DNA of 64,000 nt from Wenjunlia tyrosinilytica. Its GTDB lineage: Bacteria > Actinomycetota > Actinomycetes > Streptomycetales > Streptomycetaceae. The notes below the pieces were generated by a model. It was not told where the DNA came from and did not search any database. It saw only the letters and a list, made by a program, of their open reading frames with translations. Both the position numbers and the translations under genes were made by a program. The first letter of the stretch is position 1, and every line of letters starts with the position of its first letter. Below are positions 9,893 to 17,741 of this stretch, piece after piece. Location of the stretch: positions 42,166 through 106,165 of the forward strand of contig NZ_BMMS01000011.1 of assembly GCF_014646055.1 (NCBI RefSeq), given 5' to 3'.

Positions 9893-11401
9893 ATGGCGTC
9901 AAGCCTGACGAAGGGCACCGCACAGGCGACCCCTGCCGGCGGCAAGACCTTCTTCGGCCACCCCCGCGGCCTGGCCACCCTCTTCATGACCGAGATGTGG
10001 GAGCGGTTCAGCTGGTACGGGATGCGCGGCATCCTCGTGCTGTACCTGACCGCCGCCGTCGCCGACGGCGGCATCGGTATGAAGGAGTCCACCGCGGTCG
10101 CCCTGTACGGCGTCTACAACGCGCTGGTCTACATGCTCGCCATGCCCGGAGGCTGGGTCGCCGACCGGCTCTGGGGCGCGCGCAGGGCGGTCCTCGTCGG
10201 CGGTGTCGTCATCGCCGCGGGCCACTTCGTCCTCGCCGTCCCGGCCGAGGCCACGTTCTACGTCGGCCTGCTGATGATCGCGATCGGTACCGGCCTGCTG
10301 AAGCCGAACATCTCCACGATGGTCGGCGGGCTGTACAAGGACAGCGACAGCGCCCGGCGCGACGCCGGCTTCACCCTCTTCTACATGGCGATCAACATCG
10401 GCGCCTTCGCGGCCCCGCTGGTCGTCGGCACCGTCGGCGAGAAGGTCAACTGGCACCTCGGCTTCGGTATCGCCGGTGTCGGCATGGCGCTGGCCGTCAT
10501 CCAGTACGCACTCGGCGGACGTCACCTCGGCGAGGTCGGCGCCACCGCGCCGACCCCGGCCTCCCCGGCCGAGCGCCGCGGGGTCCTGCGCAAGGCGGGC
10601 ATGTGGCTCGGGGTCGCCGCCGTCGCCCTGGCCCTCGACCTGGTGACGGGCACCTACGACATCGAGCACGTCGTCAACGTCATGGCCGTCCTCGGCATCG
10701 TCGTGCCGATCGTCTACTTCGCGGTGATGTTCCGCAGCCCCTCGCTGACCGGCGCGGACCGCTCGAAGGTCAAGGCCTTCGTCTGGTTCTTCGTCACCTC
10801 GGTGCTGTTCTGGATGATCTACGACCAGTCCGGCTCGCTGCTGAACATCTTCTCCGAGGACAAGACCGACCGGGACATCGGCGGCTGGGAGTTCCCGGCG
10901 AGTTGGCTGCAGTCGGTCAACCCGGTCTACGTCATCGCGCTCGCCCCGCTCTTCGCGACCGTCTGGGTGGCGCTCGCCAAGCGGCAGCGCGAGCCCAGCA
11001 CGGTGACGAAGTTCGCCCTGGCGATGCTTCTCATCGGTGGCTCGTTCGGCGTCATGGCCCTGGCCGGCGCCGCCGCCGCGAACAGCGGCACCGGCAAGGT
11101 CACCGTCTTCTGGCTGCTCGCCGTCTACCTCGTCCAGACCATCGGGGAGATGTGCCTGTCCCCGGTCGGCCTGTCGCTGTCCACGAAGCTGGCCCCGGCG
11201 CAGTTCGCCAGCCAGATCATGGGCCTGTGGTTCCTGGCCACCGCGACCGGCAACGCGATCAACGGCTGGGCGACCAAGCTCAACGAACCGCTGGGCGACG
11301 CCGGGTACTACACCCTGTGGGCCGTCCTGGCCGTCCTGGGCGGTCTGGCCTTCATGGTGGCGCACAAGCGGATCCGCGCCTTGATGGGCGATGTGAAGTA
11401 G
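9893..11401 (+). CDS. Proton-dependent oligopeptide (POT/PTR2) transporter
   Basis: This MFS importer of di- and tripeptides is driven by protons. The 502-residue protein has about 14 hydrophobic segments. The POT hallmark ExxER is E34-E37-R38 in TEMWERFSWYGM, followed by GGWVADR, GTGLLKPNIS and FTLFYMAINIGAF. The ATG at 9893 is preceded by GAGGAA; upstream sequence in the same frame shows no homology. A strong hairpin follows the stop. The neighbouring two-component system might control it, but that is only proximity. Confidence 0.95.
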   Translation: MASSLTKGTAQATPAGGKTFFGHPRGLATLFMTEMWERFSWYGMRGILVLYLTAAVADGGIGMKESTAVALYGVYNALVYMLAMPGGWVADRLWGARRAVLVGGVVIAAGHFVLAVPAEATFYVGLLMIAIGTGLLKPNISTMVGGLYKDSDSARRDAGFTLFYMAINIGAFAAPLVVGTVGEKVNWHLGFGIAGVGMALAVIQYALGGRHLGEVGATAPTPASPAERRGVLRKAGMWLGVAAVALALDLVTGTYDIEHVVNVMAVLGIVVPIVYFAVMFRSPSLTGADRSKVKAFVWFFVTSVLFWMIYDQSGSLLNIFSEDKTDRDIGGWEFPASWLQSVNPVYVIALAPLFATVWVALAKRQREPSTVTKFALAMLLIGGSFGVMALAGAAAANSGTGKVTVFWLLAVYLVQTIGEMCLSPVGLSLSTKLAPAQFASQIMGLWFLATATGNAINGWATKLNEPLGDAGYYTLWAVLAVLGGLAFMVAHKRIRALMGDVK

Positions 11402-11414
11402 TTCCCGCGCCATG

Positions 11415-11457
11415 CGCCCGCGGGTCCCGGCTCCTGGTGAGCCGGGGCCCGCGGGCG
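11415..11457 (+). terminator. Hairpin terminator after the POT transporter gene
   Basis: A 19-bp stem (11415-11433 with 11439-11457, one G-T wobble or mismatch) encloses a five-base loop 14 bases after the transporter stop. No long T-run follows, as is usual in Streptomyces. It may also end the oppositely directed LPXTG gene transcript. Confidence 0.8.
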
Positions 11458-11513
11458 TTGCCGCAGGTGCGGTGCCCGTGGCTGCGGCTGTGCCTGTGTG
11501 CCGGCTGCGGCTG

Positions 11514-13028
11514 TCAGCGGCGCAGGCGGCGCCACGGGGTGAAGGCGAACACGGCTCCGCCCACGAGGAGGAGAGTGCCCGCCATCAGGCCGAGGGCCCG
11601 CACCGAGCCGATGTTGCCCGCTCCCGTGTTCGGCAGGCCACCGGAGGTGGAGGCACCCGAGGCAGAGGTGCCGGAGGTGGAGGCGCCGGAAGTGGAGACG
11701 CCGCCCGAGGAGGTCGTGCCGCCCGAGGACGTCCCGCTGGAGGTCCCGCCCGCGACACCGCCCGACTGGCCCTTGACCTCGAGCCGGAGGGAGGCACCGG
11801 GGTCCTTCTCGGGGGTGCAGGTGGTCGTGGTCCCGAGCGCCTTCACGGTGAGCACGCCGGGCGTCAGGGTGACCTTGCCGGTCCTGCCCGGCTTGTAGAG
11901 GCCCTTGAGGTCGGGGATCTCGATGGGGTCACCGGCCTTGATGGGCCCGGGGTTCAGCGGGCCCTCGACACCGACCTCCCCTGTCTCGGCTCCGCCGACC
12001 TTCACTCGCATGCCGGGCTTGACGGAGTTGGCGGGGATGTCGGCCGGGCTGTCCATGACGCTCTTGCCGAAGTGGACGGTGAGGTCGTAGTTCCCCTTGT
12101 TCGACACGGCGTTCACGGTGACGCCGGACGTGGCCTTCTTGTCCCCGATCGGAGTCTTGCAGGCGTAGTCGACGGAGACCTCCTTGCCCTTGTACTCGGT
12201 GCCGTCGGGGTCACCGCTGCCACCGGTGGAGCCCCCGGTGGAGCCCGTGGAGCCGCCCGCCGTCCCTCCGGAGGCCGTGGTCCCGGAGCTCGTTCCGCCG
12301 GAGGCCGTGCCCCCCGACGTGCCCCCCGACGTGCCCCCCGACGTGCCCCCGGACGTGGTCCCACCGCCGACCGTCCCTCCGGAGGCCGTTCCGCCGCTCG
12401 TCGTTCCGCCACTCGTCGTTCCGCCGGAGGCGGTCGTGCCTCCGGACGTGGTGGTCCCGCCGCCGTCCGTCACCTCGACGGTGGCGCCCACCGTCACATG
12501 TTCCGTCGGCGTGCACTTGGTGTCGGTGGAGATGGGTTGGCTGACGTTGATGTTGTAGCCCCCCGGGGTGAGGGTGACCTCCCCCGCCTTGGTGAGTTTG
12601 AGCGTGGCCTTCATGTCGGACAGCTTCATGTCGGAGTTCTTCGGGATCGGCGGGTTCTTGCGCTCGCCCTCGACGGCGAGGGTGCCGGACTGCGCTCCCC
12701 CGACGGTGATCCTGCCCGTCGGTTTGACCGTGTCCGCCTTCAGATCCAGCACATCCGGGTTCTTCGACGCCGCCTGGACCGTCTTCCACACCACCGTGAT
12801 CTCGTCGCCCACCTTCGCCGTGGCCGGGGCCCGGATGTCGGCCTTCGTCGCGCCCTCGACCGGTGGCAGACCGGAGATGGGCGGCGGTATGCATTCGGTG
12901 GCGAAGGAGACCTCGGCGGCGCCCGCCGGGGCCGCGGTCGGCAGCAGCGAGCCACCGCCGGCCATGAGCACGGCGCCCACCGCGATCGCGGTCCGGCTCC
13001 TGGGGGGTCGCCTGAGTTGCGTTCTCAC
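11514..13028 (-). CDS. LPXTG-type wall-anchored protein with two repeat-family beta domains
   Basis: This 504-residue exported protein has a signal peptide (residues 1-38). A first domain (about 39-185) is closely related to the N-terminal domain of the WxL-like protein encoded at 15265-16602 (shared CIPPPISGLPP start, GGYNI strand and closing Cys-Thr). A linker of roughly 90 Gly/Ser/Thr residues follows. A second domain (about 285-430) is paralogous to the protein at 16777-17505 (shared CKTPIGDK and VKALGTTTTCTP). A Ser/Gly/Thr stalk then leads to LPNTG, a hydrophobic helix and a basic tail RRLRR, the layout of a sortase substrate. Translation starts at a GTG overlapping the preceding stop by four bases. 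Function is not established; an adhesin or scaffold role is inferred. Confidence 0.85.
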   Translation of the reverse strand: MRTQLRRPPRSRTAIAVGAVLMAGGGSLLPTAAPAGAAEVSFATECIPPPISGLPPVEGATKADIRAPATAKVGDEITVVWKTVQAASKNPDVLDLKADTVKPTGRITVGGAQSGTLAVEGERKNPPIPKNSDMKLSDMKATLKLTKAGEVTLTPGGYNINVSQPISTDTKCTPTEHVTVGATVEVTDGGGTTTSGGTTASGGTTSGGTTSGGTASGGTVGGGTTSGGTSGGTSGGTSGGTASGGTSSGTTASGGTAGGSTGSTGGSTGGSGDPDGTEYKGKEVSVDYACKTPIGDKKATSGVTVNAVSNKGNYDLTVHFGKSVMDSPADIPANSVKPGMRVKVGGAETGEVGVEGPLNPGPIKAGDPIEIPDLKGLYKPGRTGKVTLTPGVLTVKALGTTTTCTPEKDPGASLRLEVKGQSGGVAGGTSSGTSSGGTTSSGGVSTSGASTSGTSASGASTSGGLPNTGAGNIGSVRALGLMAGTLLLVGGAVFAFTPWRRLRR

Positions 13029-14110
13029 GTGCTTCCCTTCCTGCGGTTGGAGGTGGCGGGCAACGTGTCCGGCGCGAACCACGGGAGGGCGGCGGCCTCG
13101 CCCTCGGTCGTCGCGGCGGGACCGGTTCCGTTGCGGTCGCCCTTGCCGTTGCCGTTGCCGCGGCTGTGGGGCCTGTCGTTGCCCTTGCCGCGGCCGGTGC
13201 GCCTGCCCTTGCCGTTGGCGTTCCCGTGAGTGTTGAAGCGGTTCACGACCTCGAGCCCGATGCGGAAGATCCCGGCGGGAACGACGGTGAACAGCAGCAC
13301 CCAGAACAGCGTCGCCCCCCAGGGCCGCGGCGCCGTCCAGGTCTTCTCCGCCAGCAGCCTGCCGCCGTACTCGAGGGAGACCTTGTAGTCGCCGTGCGCG
13401 CCCATCGCCAGCTCGACGGGGAATCGGATGTCCTGTCTGCCGCCGGAGGCGATGGTGCCCTCCCAGCGCACCTCCTCCCACCGCGGCGCGTACACCGAGT
13501 GCGCCGTACCCACCCGAAAGGCCGGGTTGCGGGCGGGTGCGGAGCCCATATTGCCCACGGTGACGACGAGCGTGCGGTGCGCAGGGGCGCCGAACCAGTT
13601 GAGGAAGCCGTTGGAGCCCTCCAGCCGCACCCCGAGCGCGGCCAGGCGGGCCGAGGTGCCGCCGCGCTCGGGCAGCGGTGCGACGGGGTGGCCCGCGACG
13701 GTGAACGGGACGTCGACGACGGCGGGTTCCGCGCCGGTCACGGTCGCGATGTGCACCACGCAGGGGCAGGGCTTGGGGGGCTCGGCGACCGGGAGCCGCA
13801 CCGACAGCCGGCCGCGGGCGTCCGTGGTCGCGGCCTTGCCCGTGGAGTTGGCGCAGGAACCGGTGCCCCCGATGGCGTTCTGCCCGCAGACCAGGAGGGT
13901 GAGGAGGGCATGCGGCTTCCAGCCGCGCCCGGTCACGGTGACGCGCCCGCCCGCGCCGCCCTCCCGGGGAGTGACATCGGCGGTGGGACGGGAGGCGGCG
14001 TACGCGGGCGGCTCACCGGGCAGCGCGGGCACCGCGGCCGCGCACAGCAGGAGGGCCGGCAGGATCCGGGCGACGCCCCTCGCGGTGCGGGGGTGGACAC
14101 GGTGCCTCAC
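13025..14110 (-). CDS. Membrane-anchored protein with neocarzinostatin-like domain
   Basis: The 361-residue protein has a signal peptide (1-39). A beta-sandwich domain (about 42-138) follows whose pattern GRVTVTGRGWKPHALLTLLVCGQ, paired cysteines (CGQ...SCAN and CPC) and DARGRLSVRLPV strand resemble the neocarzinostatin apoprotein family. A second beta-rich region comes next (150-265), then a membrane helix (about 269-292). The basic cytoplasmic tail is rich in GNGNGKG-type repeats. Both ends overlap neighbours by four bases (GTGA), so it is co-translated with the DUF916-type gene and the LPXTG gene. Chromophore binding is not implied; the fold is probably used structurally. Confidence 0.75.
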   Translation of the reverse strand: MRHRVHPRTARGVARILPALLLCAAAVPALPGEPPAYAASRPTADVTPREGGAGGRVTVTGRGWKPHALLTLLVCGQNAIGGTGSCANSTGKAATTDARGRLSVRLPVAEPPKPCPCVVHIATVTGAEPAVVDVPFTVAGHPVAPLPERGGTSARLAALGVRLEGSNGFLNWFGAPAHRTLVVTVGNMGSAPARNPAFRVGTAHSVYAPRWEEVRWEGTIASGGRQDIRFPVELAMGAHGDYKVSLEYGGRLLAEKTWTAPRPWGATLFWVLLFTVVPAGIFRIGLEVVNRFNTHGNANGKGRRTGRGKGNDRPHSRGNGNGKGDRNGTGPAATTEGEAAALPWFAPDTLPATSNRRKGST

Positions 14111-15195
14111 GCCGTTCCACTCCCGCTCGCCGCCTCGACCGCTCCCGCTTCCCCCTCGCCTTCTTCTCCCCGGTCCCGTTCGCCCGCCGTGTCCGCGGCC
14201 TCTTCCTCACCGGCGGCGGTGTGCCGCGCCCGGTGGCGCAGCACCAACCAGGCGCCCGCGCCCGCCAGTCCGGCGAGCAGGAGGCCGACGGCGAGCCAGG
14301 GGACGGCGAGGAACGAGGCGCTCGCGCCGGATCGCAGTCGGCCGCGGTCCGCGGTGGCGGTCACACGGACGTTCACATGGTCCAGGCGGGGCGCGCCCGC
14401 CCACCTCTCGGTGAGGCGGACCTTCTGACCCGGCAGCAGCTCGAACGGGACGCGGGAAGCGGTCCGTTGCAGCAGGGTGCGGCCGAACAGCCCCTGCGCG
14501 CGGAGGGTGACATGCGGCCGCAGCGAGACATTGCCCCGGTTGACCAGGGTGTAGCGGAGGGTAGCGGTGCTCTCGCCGGTCCCGGGGAGGAGCGGCCGGC
14601 CGTGGCCGACGCCGACGTCCTCGACCGCGAGCGCGGGCAGGGCGGGACCGCCGACGCGAAGGTGGATCCGCGCTCCCACGGCCCGGCGGACGCCGATCGC
14701 CACGGACCCCTTGGCCTTGTCCACCTCGGTGTCGAGGGCGACGAGGGCGCCCGGGTGGTCGCCGGGGGTGGCGTCGCGCGGGACGGTCACGGTGAACGGG
14801 ATGTCGGCGCGGGTGCGGGGCGGCACGGTCAGCCGGTCCTTGGCCGGTGCGACCCAGGCGCCGACGCCGGTCTGCCGCTCCTGTTCACCGCGAACCGCGA
14901 ACCCGCCGTCGCGCGGGGTGTTGTAGGCGTCGGCGCCGTAGATCCGGAAGGTCATGGGCTCGGAGGAGAGGTTGGAGACGGAGACCTTGTCCTTCAGGAC
15001 CGTCCCCGGGTCGCCCTCGAGGTAGAAGTACTGGCGGTCCGAGGCCTTTCCGTGGCCGGCGGGGGCGGGAAAGACCGACCAGCGCCCGTTGTCCGCGGCC
15101 CTGGCCGGACCACCCGCTCCCACCAGGATGCCGAGGGCCGCGGCGACCAGCGCCAGGAGGGCCAGCGGTACCGTCCACGTCCTGCGCCGGTCCAT
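14107..15195 (-). CDS. DUF916-type WxL-interacting membrane protein (WxLIP-like)
   Basis: The 362-residue protein has a signal peptide (about 1-33), then the N-terminal domain of WxL-interacting proteins (about 38-150: RQYFYLEGDPGTVLKDKVSV, NLSSEPMTFRIYGADA, VPPRTRADIPFTVTVP, ATPGDHPGALVAL). A second beta domain (about 153-285) matches the position of the WxLIP host-binding domain. One membrane helix (291-315) leads to an acidic tail. In Firmicutes such proteins bind peptidoglycan and hold WxL proteins. A WxL-motif gene lies immediately upstream. It starts the three-gene coupled unit; a dyad lies 57 bp upstream. Confidence 0.8.
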   Translation of the reverse strand: MDRRRTWTVPLALLALVAAALGILVGAGGPARAADNGRWSVFPAPAGHGKASDRQYFYLEGDPGTVLKDKVSVSNLSSEPMTFRIYGADAYNTPRDGGFAVRGEQERQTGVGAWVAPAKDRLTVPPRTRADIPFTVTVPRDATPGDHPGALVALDTEVDKAKGSVAIGVRRAVGARIHLRVGGPALPALAVEDVGVGHGRPLLPGTGESTATLRYTLVNRGNVSLRPHVTLRAQGLFGRTLLQRTASRVPFELLPGQKVRLTERWAGAPRLDHVNVRVTATADRGRLRSGASASFLAVPWLAVGLLLAGLAGAGAWLVLRHRARHTAAGEEEAADTAGERDRGEEGEGEAGAVEAASGSGTA

Positions 15196-15251
15196 CGCGG
15201 CTCCCTCGCTCGCCGTGGTGGACCGGCCCGGACGGCCGGTCCACCACCATT

Positions 15252-15268
15252 ATCTGACTGTGCGTCAG
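15252..15268 (-). promoter_or_regulatory. Dyad CTGACGCACAGTCAGAT, candidate operator A
   Basis: Read on the minus strand this 17-mer is CTGAC-N7-GTCAG plus AT. It lies 57 bp upstream of the DUF916-type gene and overlaps the stop codon of the WxL-like gene. Two related 17-mers precede the other transcription units of the cluster. A TAAT run follows directly on the minus strand, compatible with a -10 region. Confidence 0.6.
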
Positions 15269-16602
15269 GTCAGGGTCAGGGTCAAGACTCCCGAGTAGCT
15301 GCCCGACGCCGAGAACGCGGGTATGTCGAGCGACAGATCCGCGTCGGCCGTGAACTCACCACCGGTCAGGGCGGCGTTGGGCGCCCCGGCCAATGTGGCG
15401 CCCGCCGTCCCCACCGGCCCGGGCGAACCGGCGGCGCAGGTGCTCGGGCTTCCCGCCTTGGTCGTGCACTTGGGCTTCCAGCTGAGCTTGTCGGCTCCGA
15501 TCACCGCCGCGCCCGGGCCCTTGAAGTCGGTGGCCTTGCCGGTAAGCGACCACCCGGTCGCGCCACCGCGGAAGTCCTTGACGGTCACCGTTCTCAGCGC
15601 TCCGGTGGAGGAGCCGCCCTCTCCGAAGTTCACCGGGGTCATCGTGACGGTGTCCCCGGCCTGGGTCATCGACAGCGTCCCGCTCTTGACCGAGGCGGTC
15701 AGCTTCTGGCTGCCGGGAGGAACGGGGGTGTCGTCCTCGACCGAATAGGGCGCCGGCCCCGCGGCTTTCGCGGAGTCGTAGCTCGCGCCCTCGTAGGCGA
15801 CGATGCCGGTGGTGGCCTTGTCGCTGACCTTGAGGCTCGCCGCGAAGGCACCCAGCGCGTCCGCCGTCACCGTCGCCTTGTCGGCGGTCTCGGCCGAACC
15901 CGCCCTGCCGGCCACGGTGATGGTCGAGCCCGGGGTGAACTTGGCGCCCGTGACGGTCACATGGGCACCCGGGGCGCCCTCGGTCGCGCCGAGGAGGATG
16001 CTGCGCTGGTTGACCGGGGTTCCGTCCGAGGCGTTGACGGTCTCGGAGACCGGCGCGGGCGGGCTGATCACCGTGCAGGGGGTGTCCAGTTCGACGATGT
16101 AGCTGGTGTGGATGTTGTAGTCCCCCGGGGAGAGGGTGATGGCCCCGGCACTGCCCACCTTGAAGCTGCCGGTCATGCTGAACGCGGGGAACGGGGCCTT
16201 GCCCGGGATCGGCGGGTTGCTCTTGGGTCCGGCGACGGTCACCGTGCCCGTCTGCGCTCCGCCGAGCGTGACCTTGCCGGTGGGCGTGACCACGTCGGCG
16301 GGCAGGGCGATGTCGGTGGGGTTGGCGGCCGCCGCCTTGGTCACCGTGTAGGTCACCTTGACGGTGTCGCCGACCTTGGGGGCGGCGTTGTCGACGGTGA
16401 TCCGGGCGTTGGTCGTGCCGTCGATGGGCGGCAGCCCCGAGATGGGCGGTGGCACGCAGTGGGTGGCGAAGTCGACCGGCGCCGCCTGGGCGGGCGTCGC
16501 CAGTACCATCGCGCCACCGAGCGCGAGCGAGGTCACCCCCGCCACGGCCGTGAGTCTGCGTCCGAGTCCGCTCGTGCTGCGTCTTCGCGCTTCAGCGATC
16601 AT
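15265..16602 (-). CDS. Secreted WxL-motif surface protein
   Basis: The 445-residue protein has a signal peptide ending about A40-A41. It contains a first domain (about 42-176) shared with the LPXTG protein of this cluster, an IPT-like beta-sandwich (about 205-280), and a C-terminal region that resembles a WxL domain. The proximal motif is W351-S-L353 in a FRGGATGWSLTGKATDF context. The distal motif at the C-terminus is Y436-SGV-LTLTLT, where canonical proteins have Y-x3-LTWxL. There is no membrane anchor, as expected for WxL proteins. The ATG at 16602 has AAGGGGG upstream. It sits next to the DUF916-type partner gene. Confidence 0.75.
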   Translation of the reverse strand: MIAEARRRSTSGLGRRLTAVAGVTSLALGGAMVLATPAQAAPVDFATHCVPPPISGLPPIDGTTNARITVDNAAPKVGDTVKVTYTVTKAAAANPTDIALPADVVTPTGKVTLGGAQTGTVTVAGPKSNPPIPGKAPFPAFSMTGSFKVGSAGAITLSPGDYNIHTSYIVELDTPCTVISPPAPVSETVNASDGTPVNQRSILLGATEGAPGAHVTVTGAKFTPGSTITVAGRAGSAETADKATVTADALGAFAASLKVSDKATTGIVAYEGASYDSAKAAGPAPYSVEDDTPVPPGSQKLTASVKSGTLSMTQAGDTVTMTPVNFGEGGSSTGALRTVTVKDFRGGATGWSLTGKATDFKGPGAAVIGADKLSWKPKCTTKAGSPSTCAAGSPGPVGTAGATLAGAPNAALTGGEFTADADLSLDIPAFSASGSYSGVLTLTLT

Positions 16603-16731
16603 GTGAGTGCCCCCTTGGGCGTGACGCGGCGCGCCGTCCCGATCGTCCCTGTCGGGCCGTTTCCGCTCTGCGCGCCAGTGGGGCCATTGACGCTGTGTGA
16701 TCAAGAGAAGTCAATGCCGATCGAGGACCGA

Positions 16732-16748
16732 ATTTGACGGATCGTCAG
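16732..16748 (-). promoter_or_regulatory. Dyad CTGACGATCCGTCAAAT, candidate operator B
   Basis: On the minus strand this 17-mer shares CTGACG-N4-GTCARAT with site A and lies about 130 bp upstream of the WxL-like gene, in the 174-bp gap after the small LPXTG gene. It probably marks the promoter of the WxL-like gene. Confidence 0.55.
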
Positions 16749-16776
16749 ATCCTGCGGAGCGCTTCTCCTCCGCCTT

Positions 16777-17505
16777 TCAGGTGCGACGTCGGCCCTTGAG
16801 CGTCAGCCACAGACCGCCCGCGGCACCGGCGAGCAGGACCGTCCCGCCGAACGTCCCCAGGGCCACCGCGCTGTCGGCGGGCCCGGTCCGCGGCAGACCG
16901 GAGCCCCCCGTCGAACCCCCCGCCGAGGAGCCCACCGAGGAGCCCGAGGAGGCGCCCGACGACGAGCCGCTGGAAGTGCCTGCCGATGAGGCGCCCTTCA
17001 CCTCGAGGGTGAGCGACGGCTTGGGGTTGTTGCCCGGGGTGCAGGTGGTGGTGGTGCCGAGGGCCTTGATGGTGAGGGTTCCGGCGGTGAAGGTCACCCG
17101 GCCCGACACCCGCGGTGTGTAGGTTCCCGACAGGTCATTGATCTTGATGGGCGTGTTGGCCGGGATGGCCCGGGAATTGGCGGGGCCCGAGACGGCGACC
17201 GTCCCCGAGCCCGCCCCCGCCACTTTGATCAGGGCGCTGGGCTTCATCGCCCCCGGCCCGAGTTCGACCGGACTCGAGGACACACCCTTCCGGAAGGACA
17301 TGGTGAGCCGGTGGGCGGATCCGCTCTTCACCGCCTTGATGTCGATGGGAGAGACCGCGCTCTTGTCACCGATCGGCGTCTTGCACCGGTAGTCGACGTC
17401 GACGGTCTGCGCACTCACGGCGGGGGCGGCCGACAGGAGGGCCGCCATGGCCGCGGCGGACACGGCCGCCGCCTTCCGGAGGTACCTGGCCACTGTCGCA
17501 CCCAC
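16777..17505 (-). CDS. Small LPXTG-type surface protein
   Basis: The 242-residue exported protein has a signal peptide ending near AVSAQ and one beta domain (about 34-170). That domain is paralogous to the second domain of the 504-residue LPXTG protein: CKTPIGDK near the start, MKPSALIKVAG, and the VKALGTTTTCTP-like end. A Ser/Gly/Ala stalk leads to LPRTG, a hydrophobic stretch and a GRRRT basic end. The GTG at 17505 lacks a clear ribosome site; a second GTG at 17493 (MARYLRK) is an alternative. No sortase gene lies nearby, so a housekeeping sortase elsewhere would have to process it. Confidence 0.8.
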   Translation of the reverse strand: MGATVARYLRKAAAVSAAAMAALLSAAPAVSAQTVDVDYRCKTPIGDKSAVSPIDIKAVKSGSAHRLTMSFRKGVSSSPVELGPGAMKPSALIKVAGAGSGTVAVSGPANSRAIPANTPIKINDLSGTYTPRVSGRVTFTAGTLTIKALGTTTTCTPGNNPKPSLTLEVKGASSAGTSSGSSSGASSGSSVGSSAGGSTGGSGLPRTGPADSAVALGTFGGTVLLAGAAGGLWLTLKGRRRT

Positions 17506-17506
17506 T

Positions 17507-17523
17507 CTCTGATGAGGTGTCAG
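17507..17523 (-). promoter_or_regulatory. Dyad CTGACACCTCATCAGAG, candidate operator C
   Basis: On the minus strand this 17-mer has the same frame as sites A and B (CTGACR-N4-RTCARA) and lies one base upstream of the predicted GTG of the small LPXTG gene. If that start is right the transcript is leaderless, or the true start is the GTG at 17493. Confidence 0.5.
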
Positions 17524-17741
17524 ATTTGGCCAGCGACAGTACGCCGGAGGATGCGAGGAAGGAAGGGAAAGGGGATGAACAAGCGCAGAGGTGGAACGCG
17601 CTCCCGCGGCGCCCGGGCGGGAAGGGCGGCTGACTGGGCCGTTCCCCGCGGCCCACGCACGGCTGTTCGCGGACGCTCGTGCCTACGGCCGGAATTCGGC
17701 ACCCGCCGCGCTCGGAGCGGCGTGGCGCAAGGGGGCCGCGG

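Noticed and set aside
13025..14110. Enediyne biosynthesis or self-resistance gene
   Set aside because: Although the domain looks neocarzinostatin-like, no polyketide synthase or enediyne genes are present; the protein is membrane-anchored within a surface-protein cluster.
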